Below, piece after piece: positions 36,240 through 44,790 of a stretch of DNA of 64,000 nt. The position numbers and the translations under genes are program-made. Below the pieces are notes generated by a model that made no database searches, was not told the origin of the DNA, and saw nothing but the letters and a program-made list of their open reading frames with translations. Source of the DNA: CAZBLK01 sp964492715 (lineage in GTDB: Bacteria; Bacillota; Clostridia; Lachnospirales; WRBF01); contig CAZBLK010000007.1 in NCBI GenBank assembly GCA_964492715.1, positions 45,181 to 109,180 of the forward strand, written 5' to 3'. Positions within the stretch are counted from its first letter, which is position 1. Every line of letters starts with the position of its first letter.

Positions 36240-36379
36240 GGAATTCGTAAAAATCCTTCGGTTTTATCGGTGTTTTGATAAGTATATTTGATGGTATAAT
36301 CACCGTCACTTTTTTAAAGTTCGCCAATTAGAAGCTTATTGCCGTCTTTGTCAGTCTTCATCAAGTATAAAGTATCCAT
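36240..36379 (-). pseudogene. 5' remnant of an unrecognised gene
   Basis: ATG 36379 with GGAGAATT upstream opens MDTLYLMKTDKDGNKLLIGE and L, then TAA, and continues KSDGDYTIKYTYQNTDKTE and GFLRIPTFKDI in the same frame. This opening resembles the first strand pair of HipA/HIRAN-like N-terminal domains, a weak likeness. It runs into the DUF697 remnant in another frame, so a deletion joined two gene pieces here. It starts 13 bases after the Rpn gene stop. Confidence 0.55.
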
Positions 36380-36391
36380 ATGAATTCTCCA

Positions 36392-37384
36392 TTACTTTTG
36401 CTTGTTGTTAAATTTCAAAATCACATCTTCGCTAAGACCTGTACTTTCAGCAACATCTTTTAACGGAACACCAAGTTGCAAAAAGTTTTTGGCTGCTTCG
36501 AGCAACCTTTCCATACCTTCTTTTCTACCCTTTTCTTCGGCTTCCTCACGAATTTTCTTAAACGAAAACTGAACGTCAAACATATCTGAAAACCTCCTTT
36601 GATATATTTTTTCGGTTACGGTTTCTATTTGCTCTTTTCTTACCTCTGCTTTCAGAAGCATCATTGTTACACAGTCTGCAATCAGCTTTAATAAAGGCTC
36701 AGGAACATTCAAACTTAGTTTTTCCCAATAATCAGTAGATAATGTCCTGAATGCTTCCCATTCTTCCGGTGTCCTAACCTTATCTGTAAGCATAATAAGC
36801 GATAAGGCATTGCCGTAATTCACTAAGTCCTCACGGCTGTATTTGTTTAAATCCACAAGTTCATATTCAAACTTTGGAATATATTTATGAAAAACATCAT
36901 TTAGTTCTGTCCTATCGAGGAAATTAGTGCTACTCGTCCATTTAGTTGCACCATCATAAAACACAATAGGCAGTACAGGTGGTAACTTAAAATCTTTTGA
37001 ATTGCTTCGTTTTAGACTCGTATAACCCTGTTTCTTTTCCGTATCATATCTTTTGTCATTCTCTTTTACATAATCTGACAGAACATAAGTTATATATTGG
37101 AGCATTTTAAAGCTTGATGTATAGTTTACTTCACTTTCGTGTTCCAAAATGCAGATAACGAACAAAGGCTCGTTATTGTCTATTATAATCTTTTTTACCG
37201 TGTCTGAATCCTTATTGTCAGAAAACAGAGGCAAAAATCTTTCCGTTATATCCTCTATGTCGGTTGGGTTAGCGTTTTTCAAAACATCTATCGGAATAAA
37301 ATTCTTTAAGAATTCTACAAAAAGCAATGGTTCGTCAAATATCAATTTATAGGCATTGTCTTTCAGCTTGTGTACGGTTTCCAA
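36392..37384 (-). CDS. Rpn family nuclease/transposase-like protein (PD-(D/E)XK)
   Basis: About 330 residues from TTG 37384, taken as start because AGGAG lies eight bases before it; an upstream TTG at 37405 has no site. The family outline is clear: DNAYKLIFDEPLLFVEFLKNF at the start, PLFVICILEHESEVNYTSSFKMLQY (catalytic core, here CILEHES), PPVLPIVFYDGATKW, and the C-terminal EEAEEKGRKEGMERLLEAAK helix. Rpn proteins promote RecA-independent recombination. One copy, apparently intact. Confidence 0.85.
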   Translation of the reverse strand: METVHKLKDNAYKLIFDEPLLFVEFLKNFIPIDVLKNANPTDIEDITERFLPLFSDNKDSDTVKKIIIDNNEPLFVICILEHESEVNYTSSFKMLQYITYVLSDYVKENDKRYDTEKKQGYTSLKRSNSKDFKLPPVLPIVFYDGATKWTSSTNFLDRTELNDVFHKYIPKFEYELVDLNKYSREDLVNYGNALSLIMLTDKVRTPEEWEAFRTLSTDYWEKLSLNVPEPLLKLIADCVTMMLLKAEVRKEQIETVTEKIYQRRFSDMFDVQFSFKKIREEAEEKGRKEGMERLLEAAKNFLQLGVPLKDVAESTGLSEDVILKFNNKQK

Positions 37385-37465
37385 TTTTTCATCTCCTATC
37401 CCCAATTTACTATATTATATCATATGAAATCAAGAATTTCAATTTACACATAAAAATTCTACAAA

Positions 37466-37500
37466 AAAAATACTGCCAACGAGTATTGACAGTATTTTTT
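37466..37500. terminator. Bidirectional terminator
   Basis: AAAATACTG...CAGTATTTTTT with CAA/TTG above one mismatch. It separates the Rpn gene from the small acidic gene upstream. Confidence 0.75.
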
Positions 37501-37521
37501 AGTTACAAATGTAAACCTTCC

Positions 37522-37650
37522 TTAATAATCCTCCTCGAAATGTTCGTCTATCAATGCGTGTTCGTCCACATAATCCTCAATATCCATTTCATCCCAGTCA
37601 AAATCGTTTTCAGCTTCTTCTTCGGCAACCAACACAGTATCCTCGTCCAT
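37522..37650 (-). CDS. Very acidic 42-residue protein
   Basis: ATG 37650 follows GGAGGGATTTATCTC. The product has 21 aspartate or glutamate residues out of 42 and no lysine or arginine. It begins MDEDTVLVAEEEAEND and ends EHFEEDY. The charge and size recall DNA-mimic or inhibitor proteins of mobile elements, but no family is recognised. It lies in a leftward group with the membrane protein at 37671 and the Rpn gene. Confidence 0.65.
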   Translation of the reverse strand: MDEDTVLVAEEEAENDFDWDEMDIEDYVDEHALIDEHFEEDY

Positions 37651-37670
37651 GAGATAAATCCCTCCCTAAA

Positions 37671-37886
37671 TTAACGACAGCTTTTGATAAACTCGGCTAA
37701 ACTAATTTTAAACATAATCTGTCGTTGTTCAGCTTTCATTCTTAGCTTATCCATAAAGCTTTTTGCTCTTACATGCAAATCCAACACTTGCCTTACAAAT
37801 ATTAAGCAAGCCAGAAAAACAGAAACACCTACAATTGCCACCGCTTTTAAGAATTTCAAAGCCGAAATATAATGCAAATCTTTCAC
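37671..37886 (-). CDS. Small single-pass membrane protein
   Basis: 71 residues from GTG 37886, which has a perfect GGAGGTG six bases before it. One membrane segment (FLKAVAIVGVSVFLACLIFV) is followed by a basic cytoplasmic tail (RAKSFMDKLRMKAEQRQ). No family recognised. It precedes the acidic small gene, 20 bases apart. Confidence 0.65.
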   Translation of the reverse strand: MKDLHYISALKFLKAVAIVGVSVFLACLIFVRQVLDLHVRAKSFMDKLRMKAEQRQIMFKISLAEFIKSCR

Positions 37887-37985
37887 AAAAATCACCTCCA
37901 TTAGTTTTATTACAGGAAAATAATGTATCAATGTTTATGTAAGGTTTACGATTTTTGTTTAGAATAGTGTGCGGAACATAAAAAA

Positions 37986-38028
37986 ATTAGGTCTTGCCGT
38001 GGAATGTTATTCACTTGGCAAGACCTAT
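37986..38028 (-). terminator. Terminator after the DUF697 gene
   Basis: AGGTCTTGCC (37989-37998) pairs with GGCAAGACCT (38017-38026); on the minus strand the stem is followed by AATTTTTT. Confidence 0.8.
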
Positions 38029-38032
38029 CTGT

Positions 38033-38620
38033 TTACATGATACCCTCTAAACCATATTCAGAATCTTCACTGCAATGCCTCATAAATGATTTGCTGAACG
38101 TCTGATTGAAACTCTCAATATCCTCGCGGGTTATAGACGAACTCTTGGAATGTGTTTTCAATCTCTGATAACAAAACTCGGATAACGCCATACCAAAGGC
38201 GAATGTTGCGGAGGCTGCTATTGCACCGTTAATCACGCCGCCCGCCACTGTTCCTATGGTGGGGACTAATTTTAATGCCTGTGCTGTCAGATACTTTGCC
38301 CCTTGTGCAAGATTTTGAGAAAGCAGTTTTCCTATACCAATCTGCCCTATCAAAGCAAATATGGTTTCGCTTAGGCCATCCATATCGTAGACAACCATAA
38401 TTCTTGCGAATAATGCAGCTTGGTTGGCAAGCAGTATCGGCCCATCACTAAAGGGTATGGGTATAAGCCCCACTGTGAAACTCCCTGCTGCATGAAGATT
38501 GATAATCTGCTCCACCCGCTTTCGTTTTTGCCTCAGAGAGATGAAAAGTGCCGCCTTTTCGTAGTCCGGCTCTTTTTTTATGCGTTCGTACTCTCGCCTG
38601 ATTTTTTCGCTTAATCCCAT
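38033..38620 (-). CDS. DUF697-domain protein without GTPase
   Basis: 195 residues. VGLIPIPFSDGPILLANQAA matches the membrane-associated DUF697 region that follows the GTPase domain in the protein at 53171 (VGFVPVPLSDAVVLVPAQIA). Hydrophobic helices at about 60-90 and 125-165. The ATG follows TTGGAGTG. It has no nucleotide-binding motif, so it may be the partner or a decoy for the GTPase. A broken second copy lies at 36072-36236. A palindrome at 38645 lies upstream. Confidence 0.7.
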   Translation of the reverse strand: MGLSEKIRREYERIKKEPDYEKAALFISLRQKRKRVEQIINLHAAGSFTVGLIPIPFSDGPILLANQAALFARIMVVYDMDGLSETIFALIGQIGIGKLLSQNLAQGAKYLTAQALKLVPTIGTVAGGVINGAIAASATFAFGMALSEFCYQRLKTHSKSSSITREDIESFNQTFSKSFMRHCSEDSEYGLEGIM

Positions 38621-38644
38621 AGATTCACTCCAATTTATTAAGAT

Positions 38645-38662
38645 AGCGGTAACATTACCGCT
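38645..38662. promoter_or_regulatory. Palindrome in divergent region
   Basis: AGCGGTAACATTACCGCT, a perfect 8-base inverted repeat around CA. It is 25 bases upstream of the DUF697 gene and 119 upstream of the DUF932 gene. Operator candidate. Confidence 0.55.
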
Positions 38663-38780
38663 CCGAATTGATAATATATGGATGAATTTTGGGGGTTGTT
38701 TTCACGGTTTATCTCTTTTTTAAATGATATATCATGCCTTTATCAAGTACCAAAATAAAATTACAGAGGAGATAATCATT

Positions 38781-39713
38781 ATGCCATCAAATGTAGAAAG
38801 TATGTTTTACACTCGAGTAGCACCGTGGCACGGACTTGGCGTTCGTGTGGAATCAGCACTTAGTTCAGAGGAAGCACTTAGAAAGGCCGGTCTTAATTGG
38901 AATGTTATTCAGCGTCCCCTTATGACTGATGGGTATGACCCAATTCCCGGCTTTAGAGCCAACGTCAGAGATACTGACGACAAGGTTTTAGGTGTCGTTA
39001 CAGACCGATACAAGGTAGTACAAAACCACGAAGCATTTGAGTTCACCGACGCTCTCTTAGGTGAAGGTGTCCGTTATGAAACAGCCGGAAGTCTGCAAGA
39101 AGGTCGCAAAATTTGGTTGTTGGCAAAACTGCCCGACAAATACATTATCGAAGGTGAGCAGATTGAGCCTTATTTGGTTTTCAGTAGCTCCCACGACGGT
39201 TCGGGGGCTATAAAAGTCTGTATGACACCAATTAGAGTTGTTTGCCAAAACACCTTAAATCTTGCGATAAGTTCAGCCAAACGTGTATGGACAACTATTC
39301 ACGTCGGCAACCTTGGGAATAAGATGGCAGAAGCACATTGCACACTATCTCTTGCCAACGACTATATGAGCAAGTTAGGTGCAGAGTTCCATAAGCTGAA
39401 TAAAATCAAGCTTTCTGACAGCAAGGTTAAGGAATATATAGAACTGCTATTGCCTATGGACGATGACCCCACAGATACCCACAAGAAGAACATAAGCCGT
39501 ATTCGAGAGGATTTGAAAATGCGTTACTTTGACGCTCCCGACCTCAAGCATGTAGGCAAAAATGCTTACCGTTTTGTATGTGCCGTATCGGATTTTGCTA
39601 CTCACGCCAAGCCCCTCAGAGAAACGGTTAGCTATCGTGAGAATATGTTTGCCAAGACAATAGAGGGTAATCCGCTTATCGACAAAGCTTATGAATTGGC
39701 GTTAGCTGTATAA
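38781..39713 (+). CDS. DUF932 family protein
   Basis: 310 residues from ATG 38781 with AGAGGAG nine bases upstream. MFYTRVAPWHGLGVRVE and the later GVVTDRYKVVQNHEAF and VCQNTLNLA are hallmarks of the phage/plasmid DUF932 (TIGR03299-like) family. Function is unknown but the family is regularly found beside recombination genes of plasmids and phages. First gene of a long rightward block. Confidence 0.88.
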   Translation: MPSNVESMFYTRVAPWHGLGVRVESALSSEEALRKAGLNWNVIQRPLMTDGYDPIPGFRANVRDTDDKVLGVVTDRYKVVQNHEAFEFTDALLGEGVRYETAGSLQEGRKIWLLAKLPDKYIIEGEQIEPYLVFSSSHDGSGAIKVCMTPIRVVCQNTLNLAISSAKRVWTTIHVGNLGNKMAEAHCTLSLANDYMSKLGAEFHKLNKIKLSDSKVKEYIELLLPMDDDPTDTHKKNISRIREDLKMRYFDAPDLKHVGKNAYRFVCAVSDFATHAKPLRETVSYRENMFAKTIEGNPLIDKAYELALAV

Positions 39714-39744
39714 AAAAATCAAGTGTAGGAAAGCGAGGGTTATT

Positions 39745-40689
39745 ATGTCTGCTATTGTTTTAGCATCAACCGAAAATATGCCTTATGAAGAATGGCTTGA
39801 ATGGCGAAAGAAAGGCATAGGCGGTTCTGATGCCAGTGTGGTTTGCGGTGTCAATAAATATAAATCGCCGGTTGAATTGTGGATGGAAAAAACAGGGCAG
39901 TCCTCTCCGGAAGAAGCCGGGGAGGCTGCCTATTGGGGTACACAACTTGAATCTTTGGTAAGAATGGAATTTACTAAGCGTACAGGAATCGAGGTCGTTG
40001 CGGTAAATAAAATTCTGCAAAGCAAGGAATACCCGTTTCAGCTTGCCAATCTTGACGGTGTATGCAAGCACCCGGATTTAGGAACGGTTGTTTTTGAAGC
40101 CAAGACAGCAAGTGCATATAAGGCTGATGAATGGGAGGATAACGTGCCAGAGGAATATGTCTTACAAGTGCAGCATTATTTGTCCGTTACAGATTATATA
40201 GGCGCATACATCGCTGTTTTGATTGGTGGAAACACATTCAAATACACATTCATAGAACGTGATGAGGAGTTAATCTCAAAGCTAATACAGTGGGAAAGCG
40301 ACTTTTGGGAACACGTTCAATCTGATATACCGCCCGCTCTTGACGGCTCGGAAGCGTCGGCTAATTTTCTGAAGAAGCGATTCCCTAAAAGTGTAGCCCT
40401 TTCAAAAATTAAACTACCCGATACTGCTGTTGAGCTTATCCGTCAGTATGATGAAGCCTGTGATAAAGGTGATTCTTATAGTGAGCAGAAACAAAGGGCT
40501 GAAAATCTGTTGAAACAAATGCTTGGCGAACACGAAATAGGCATTGTTGGGGACAGGGTTATCACTTGGAAAACAGTTAATCAAGAACGGCTTGACAGTA
40601 AAACGCTGAAATCAGACCATCCGGCGTTATATAAGGAATATGCAACACCCTCCGCATACCGCCGTTTTACTGTAAAGCAAGCAAGTTGA
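39745..40689 (+). CDS. YqaJ-type (lambda exonuclease-like) recombinase
   Basis: 314 residues. EWLEWRKKGIGGSDASVVCG is the family opening. The catalytic core is visible in LANLDGVCKHPDLGTVVFEA followed by KTAS (acidic residues and EAK motif), with EYVLQVQHYLSVT after it. It would degrade one strand of double-stranded ends to give 3' tails for the Rad52-like annealing protein at 50863. Starts after GCGAGGG. Confidence 0.9.
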   Translation: MSAIVLASTENMPYEEWLEWRKKGIGGSDASVVCGVNKYKSPVELWMEKTGQSSPEEAGEAAYWGTQLESLVRMEFTKRTGIEVVAVNKILQSKEYPFQLANLDGVCKHPDLGTVVFEAKTASAYKADEWEDNVPEEYVLQVQHYLSVTDYIGAYIAVLIGGNTFKYTFIERDEELISKLIQWESDFWEHVQSDIPPALDGSEASANFLKKRFPKSVALSKIKLPDTAVELIRQYDEACDKGDSYSEQKQRAENLLKQMLGEHEIGIVGDRVITWKTVNQERLDSKTLKSDHPALYKEYATPSAYRRFTVKQAS

Positions 40690-40714
40690 ATAATTTCATA
40701 AAGGAAGTGGTCAA

Positions 40715-43603
40715 TTGGAAAGCACAAGGTTAATGAAAACGAGTTATTACGACGCTAAAGCCGAGGTTAGGCTTGAAGCATACGCTGATACCGTTGTAAT
40801 AGAAAAAGAGGGAAATTCGTCTATCTTAGCGGCTATACGTTTGGGCGGCTATTCCGAAAGTGTCAAGGGTATGAGCGAGGCTATATACGGCGGGGGTACT
40901 GTCAATATGGATATTGACGGTGAGAATTTAACCGTATACAGCCGTGTTAAGCAGTATTGCAAGGAATTTTCCCACGACGGTACTTATGCTGAAGCTACCC
41001 TAATGATACAAGATGAGGAACAACAAACAGACCAAGAGGAAGATACTGATGGCAACAAAAATACCTACAACCGTCCACGCAAGTGCTATCTTTTCTGCGA
41101 ACAGGGCAACACAAATCGGCTTTTTGAGGAATTGGACAAGAAAACCGCTGTGCCGTTGATACCTGCGTTTCGTGATTATATTATTGGAGAATTACAAAAA
41201 CGTGGTATTTTGAAACAGCTACAAGTTATATCACACAAAGAAAGCTTTGATGTGTGGGTGCTTGACCTGTCTAAAAATGAGGAAAACGTAATATCGGCTG
41301 TCAATGATGGATTGAAGTCCGGTGCAATTAAAATCCCGGGAGCAAATGCTAAAAAGTTCCCTGCTGTTCAATCCGTCACCGAGTACCTCAATACCTTTGG
41401 AGTTATGATAGCGGAGAGGATTAAAAACCAGTTCAATCCGCTGTTCGACCCTGCCACAGAAGCAATATCAACGGAGATACTGGCAGTAAACGAATATATC
41501 AAAAACACAGCCAGATACAGCTTATACAACGCTCAGCTTGCCGTTTGCGAAGCACATAAACGATGTTTGGAGCGAAAGAAAGCAACCCTCTGTATATCCG
41601 AGTGTGGTTCGGGTAAGAGCAAAATTGGCATTACAGCACTCCACGCTTACCAACAGAAGAAAGATACCAAGCATTTCAACATTGTTCTCTGCCCTTCCCA
41701 TATGACTAAAAAATGGGTTAGGGAAATCGAGGAATCTTTGCCAAACACATTTGCGGTTGTCGTAACAAGCGTTACCGAGCTAAACAAAGTCTATGAAGCA
41801 TACTCACAGGATACTAAGACCTGCTATATAATCATATCGAAAGAAAAAGCTCGTGACGGATATATGAAACGCCCTGCGGCTGTGTGGAATGAACGGCGAA
41901 AAGCGTTCATCTGCCCGACTTGCTATGAGCCGATTATGATGGAGCTTAACGAGGACGGCAGTAAATACCGTGTTAAAGCCGACCAATTCTTCTTCAAACG
42001 TGAGAACAAGCATAATCACAAGTGTGAATGTGGTGCTTTATTATGGACTGTGTTAGTGCCGGAGAAGCAGAGTGAGTGGATTAAAGTGTCCGATTTAGGT
42101 TTCGTCCACCGTAAATTTGTTTATGAGTATTTGGAGTATGTAGAAAAGAAGCCCGTTTTGTATGAGGCTATACAAGCTATTGCCAACAATCCCGACGGTA
42201 TATTCCCAAACGCAGGGGCTTACAATCGAGTTGCGTTATCCACTTATATCAAGCAAAAGATGAAAGGGAGGATAGACGGGCTTATCATCGACGAATTGCA
42301 TAATTATAATAACAACAGCGGTCAAGGCGACGCTATGGGGGAATTGTTCCAAACAGCTAAAAAAGTTGTGGGAATGACCGCTACGTTAGTCAACGGTTAC
42401 AGTTACGGCATATTCCACTTGTTGTTCCGTATTTCTCCCGACTTAATGTTGAAAGATGGGAAGCGTTATGATAAACCAGTAGATTTTAACAGCGAGTATG
42501 GTGTTACAGAGAGTGTCTACAATGTGGCTGCCCCCGATTATAACTCTAATCGCCGCACATCAAAGAAAAAAGTGCGTGAACGTCAGTTACCGGGGGTATC
42601 TCCGCTTGTGTATTCACGTTTCCTTATGGACAGTGCGGCATTTCTCAGTCTTAACGATATGGGAAAGGATTTGCCAGAGTACGAGGAAATCCCGATTCAA
42701 CTACAAATGAACGAGGATGTGTCTACAGAATACCACAATCTTGAGGCTAATTTTAAGACAATACTCCGTTCACAAAAAGATATTGGAAAGAAAATACTGT
42801 CGTCGTATTTAGGGTTACTCACCGTTTACCCAGACCAGCCTTACGACCAGAAGCCTGTCGTTCATCCACTTACAGGCGACGACCTTGTAGTGCCACGAAA
42901 TATATCCTGTTTTGACGAGCTACACGAAAAAGACCGTAGTGTGCTTGATGTTGTAATGCGTAAGACGGCGGAGGGCGGTCGTGTACTTATATACACAAGC
43001 TGGATACGGATTGATACCCAAAATAAATTATCAAAATTGTTGACGGAACAAGGCTATCGTGTTGCAGTGCTTACTTCAAGTGTTGCACCTAACAGACGAG
43101 AGGAATGGGTGGAAAAACAGGTTGCTGACGGTATTCAGGTGCTAATCACAAACCCGAGCCTTGTTGAAACAGGTTTGGATTTGAACGACTTCACCACGTT
43201 GTATTACTACAACATTGCCTATAATTTGTTTACTCTACGTCAATCATCTCGTCGTTCGTGGCGAATAAATCAACGTGCCCCACGAGTAGAGGTGTATTTC
43301 ACTTATTATGAGGGGACTATGCAACACAGAGCAATTCGGTTAATGGCATCAAAATTAGCTGTTGCGGGAATCATCGAGGGCAATTTTACCGACGAAGGAC
43401 TTGCGGCTATGTCTGACTGTGCCGATATGACCACCGCTCTGGTTCGTGAGTTGACACAGGGTATCAAGAATGAGGTTGAGGATTTATCCGCCGTGTTCAA
43501 AAAGATGGCAATACTCAAGCCCTTACCCATTTTCGCGGGATTCCCTACTGACTTTGACCCATTCGCAGATTGTTTTGACCCATTTGCAAAAGTTGCAGCC
43601 TGA
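40715..43603 (+). CDS. Large superfamily 2 helicase-like protein
   Basis: 962 residues from TTG 40715 (AAGGAAG upstream). Walker A CGSGKSKIG near residue 305, DELH Walker B (GLIIDELHNY) near 525, and the C-terminal helicase half with VLIYTSW, ITNPSLVETGLDL and QSSRRSWRINQ (arginine finger region). A metal-binding cluster (CPTCYEP and CECG) is inserted between. SNF2/DEAD-like. The C-terminus ends with two FDPFA copies, as in the next protein. A terminator overlaps its stop codon. Confidence 0.85.
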   Translation: MESTRLMKTSYYDAKAEVRLEAYADTVVIEKEGNSSILAAIRLGGYSESVKGMSEAIYGGGTVNMDIDGENLTVYSRVKQYCKEFSHDGTYAEATLMIQDEEQQTDQEEDTDGNKNTYNRPRKCYLFCEQGNTNRLFEELDKKTAVPLIPAFRDYIIGELQKRGILKQLQVISHKESFDVWVLDLSKNEENVISAVNDGLKSGAIKIPGANAKKFPAVQSVTEYLNTFGVMIAERIKNQFNPLFDPATEAISTEILAVNEYIKNTARYSLYNAQLAVCEAHKRCLERKKATLCISECGSGKSKIGITALHAYQQKKDTKHFNIVLCPSHMTKKWVREIEESLPNTFAVVVTSVTELNKVYEAYSQDTKTCYIIISKEKARDGYMKRPAAVWNERRKAFICPTCYEPIMMELNEDGSKYRVKADQFFFKRENKHNHKCECGALLWTVLVPEKQSEWIKVSDLGFVHRKFVYEYLEYVEKKPVLYEAIQAIANNPDGIFPNAGAYNRVALSTYIKQKMKGRIDGLIIDELHNYNNNSGQGDAMGELFQTAKKVVGMTATLVNGYSYGIFHLLFRISPDLMLKDGKRYDKPVDFNSEYGVTESVYNVAAPDYNSNRRTSKKKVRERQLPGVSPLVYSRFLMDSAAFLSLNDMGKDLPEYEEIPIQLQMNEDVSTEYHNLEANFKTILRSQKDIGKKILSSYLGLLTVYPDQPYDQKPVVHPLTGDDLVVPRNISCFDELHEKDRSVLDVVMRKTAEGGRVLIYTSWIRIDTQNKLSKLLTEQGYRVAVLTSSVAPNRREEWVEKQVADGIQVLITNPSLVETGLDLNDFTTLYYYNIAYNLFTLRQSSRRSWRINQRAPRVEVYFTYYEGTMQHRAIRLMASKLAVAGIIEGNFTDEGLAAMSDCADMTTALVRELTQGIKNEVEDLSAVFKKMAILKPLPIFAGFPTDFDPFADCFDPFAKVAA

Positions 43604-43627
43604 ATCCCAACGATTCAGGCTTTTATT
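43598..43627 (+). terminator. Intrinsic terminator overlapping the helicase stop codon
   Basis: GCCTGAATC pairs with GATTCAGGC, followed by TTTTATT. It lies 33 bases before the JAB gene start and could set readthrough into the following operon. Confidence 0.85.
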
Positions 43628-43659
43628 ATGCCTAAAAACTTATAAGGAGATTGATTATA

Positions 43660-44790
43660 ATGACTAAAACGAATAACAACGACCCTTTTGACCTCGGAAG
43701 TGAGCCTACTTACGATGAATTTGACCCATTCGCAACGGATGAGGGTACACCGGATTCTGTGCCAAAATCAAACACAGCTCAAAAATCGAAACCGTCCACC
43801 GGAAAGGTGTCCGATAACGCCGAGCAAAATGTTACAGAAAAACTCCCTGTGTTTGAGTATGCAAGTGCTACAGAGGATATTGATGATATTTCCAAAACCT
43901 TTGACGAGCTTCGTATTGCTAAATCGGAAGATTTTCCGGAGCTTGAGGACGGTAAGCGAGTAACTTGGACTATTGAGTATGGCAAGATTACTAAGTCTGT
44001 CGCAGACCCCAAGGGTGTTACTATCGGCAAAATGAAAGCTGCCATAGAAACATCAAAGGAATTTCAAGATGCCCTAAACAAAGCCAAGGACAAGAATCCT
44101 GTTTGTAAAATCAAGCCTCGTGTAACTGCCCAGAGCAAAGGAACGGTAGGGGCATACAAGGGTGTATTTACCAATATGGACGAAGTTAATGCGGCGGCTA
44201 AGGTCATTTCCATTGTTCCCGCCAAAGACGGTAAGGTTTATGAAATACGCAATACAAAGATTGGGCGGTTTATTACACCGGTCGCTGGCTGTGAATTGCT
44301 CTCTGATGTGCAAGCCGGGTTTGCCCCAGCTTTGCCACCCATACCAATGGATTTTATGATGAAGATAGTTAGCTTTTTTCGTTGCTATATGGATAACGGT
44401 AAGGAGCAGGAAGTCCTTGTCAACGTCTACTGGGATAAACAGAATCAGGAATTTGTAACAGATGTACCAGAGCAAACTGTTACTAAAGCCTCTGTCGAAA
44501 GCACCGAAAACCTCGACTTTGCAGACGAACGCTATATCCACTATATGGATATTCATTCCCACAACAGCATGAAAGCTTTCTTTTCCGCTGTTGACGATAA
44601 GGACGAACAGGCAACAAGGCTCTATTCGGTTATCGGGCGTTTGGATAAATATTTTCCCAATGTTAAAACTCGAATATCTAACGGTGGTAAGTTTTGGGAG
44701 ATAAACCCCGGAGAAGTATTTGAGCTTATAGGTAAACCGTTTCCGAATGAATGGAAAGATAGGGTGAAGCCAAATGAAGTTTGCGCTTGA
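43660..44790 (+). CDS. JAMM/JAB (MPN) metalloprotease with long N-terminal region
   Basis: 376 residues from ATG 43660 (AAGGAGATTG upstream). The JAMM zinc motif HxHx7SxxD is exact at 299-312: H299, H301, S309, D312. The JAB domain begins near 225 (PPIPMDFMMKIVSFFRCY), with E251 as the likely catalytic glutamate. Residues 1-60 are low complexity with two DPF copies. Residues 95-205 form a separate domain of unknown fold. It overlaps the E1-like gene. The family cuts isopeptide or C-terminal peptide bonds of ubiquitin-like proteins. Confidence 0.85.
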   Translation: MTKTNNNDPFDLGSEPTYDEFDPFATDEGTPDSVPKSNTAQKSKPSTGKVSDNAEQNVTEKLPVFEYASATEDIDDISKTFDELRIAKSEDFPELEDGKRVTWTIEYGKITKSVADPKGVTIGKMKAAIETSKEFQDALNKAKDKNPVCKIKPRVTAQSKGTVGAYKGVFTNMDEVNAAAKVISIVPAKDGKVYEIRNTKIGRFITPVAGCELLSDVQAGFAPALPPIPMDFMMKIVSFFRCYMDNGKEQEVLVNVYWDKQNQEFVTDVPEQTVTKASVESTENLDFADERYIHYMDIHSHNSMKAFFSAVDDKDEQATRLYSVIGRLDKYFPNVKTRISNGGKFWEINPGEVFELIGKPFPNEWKDRVKPNEVCA

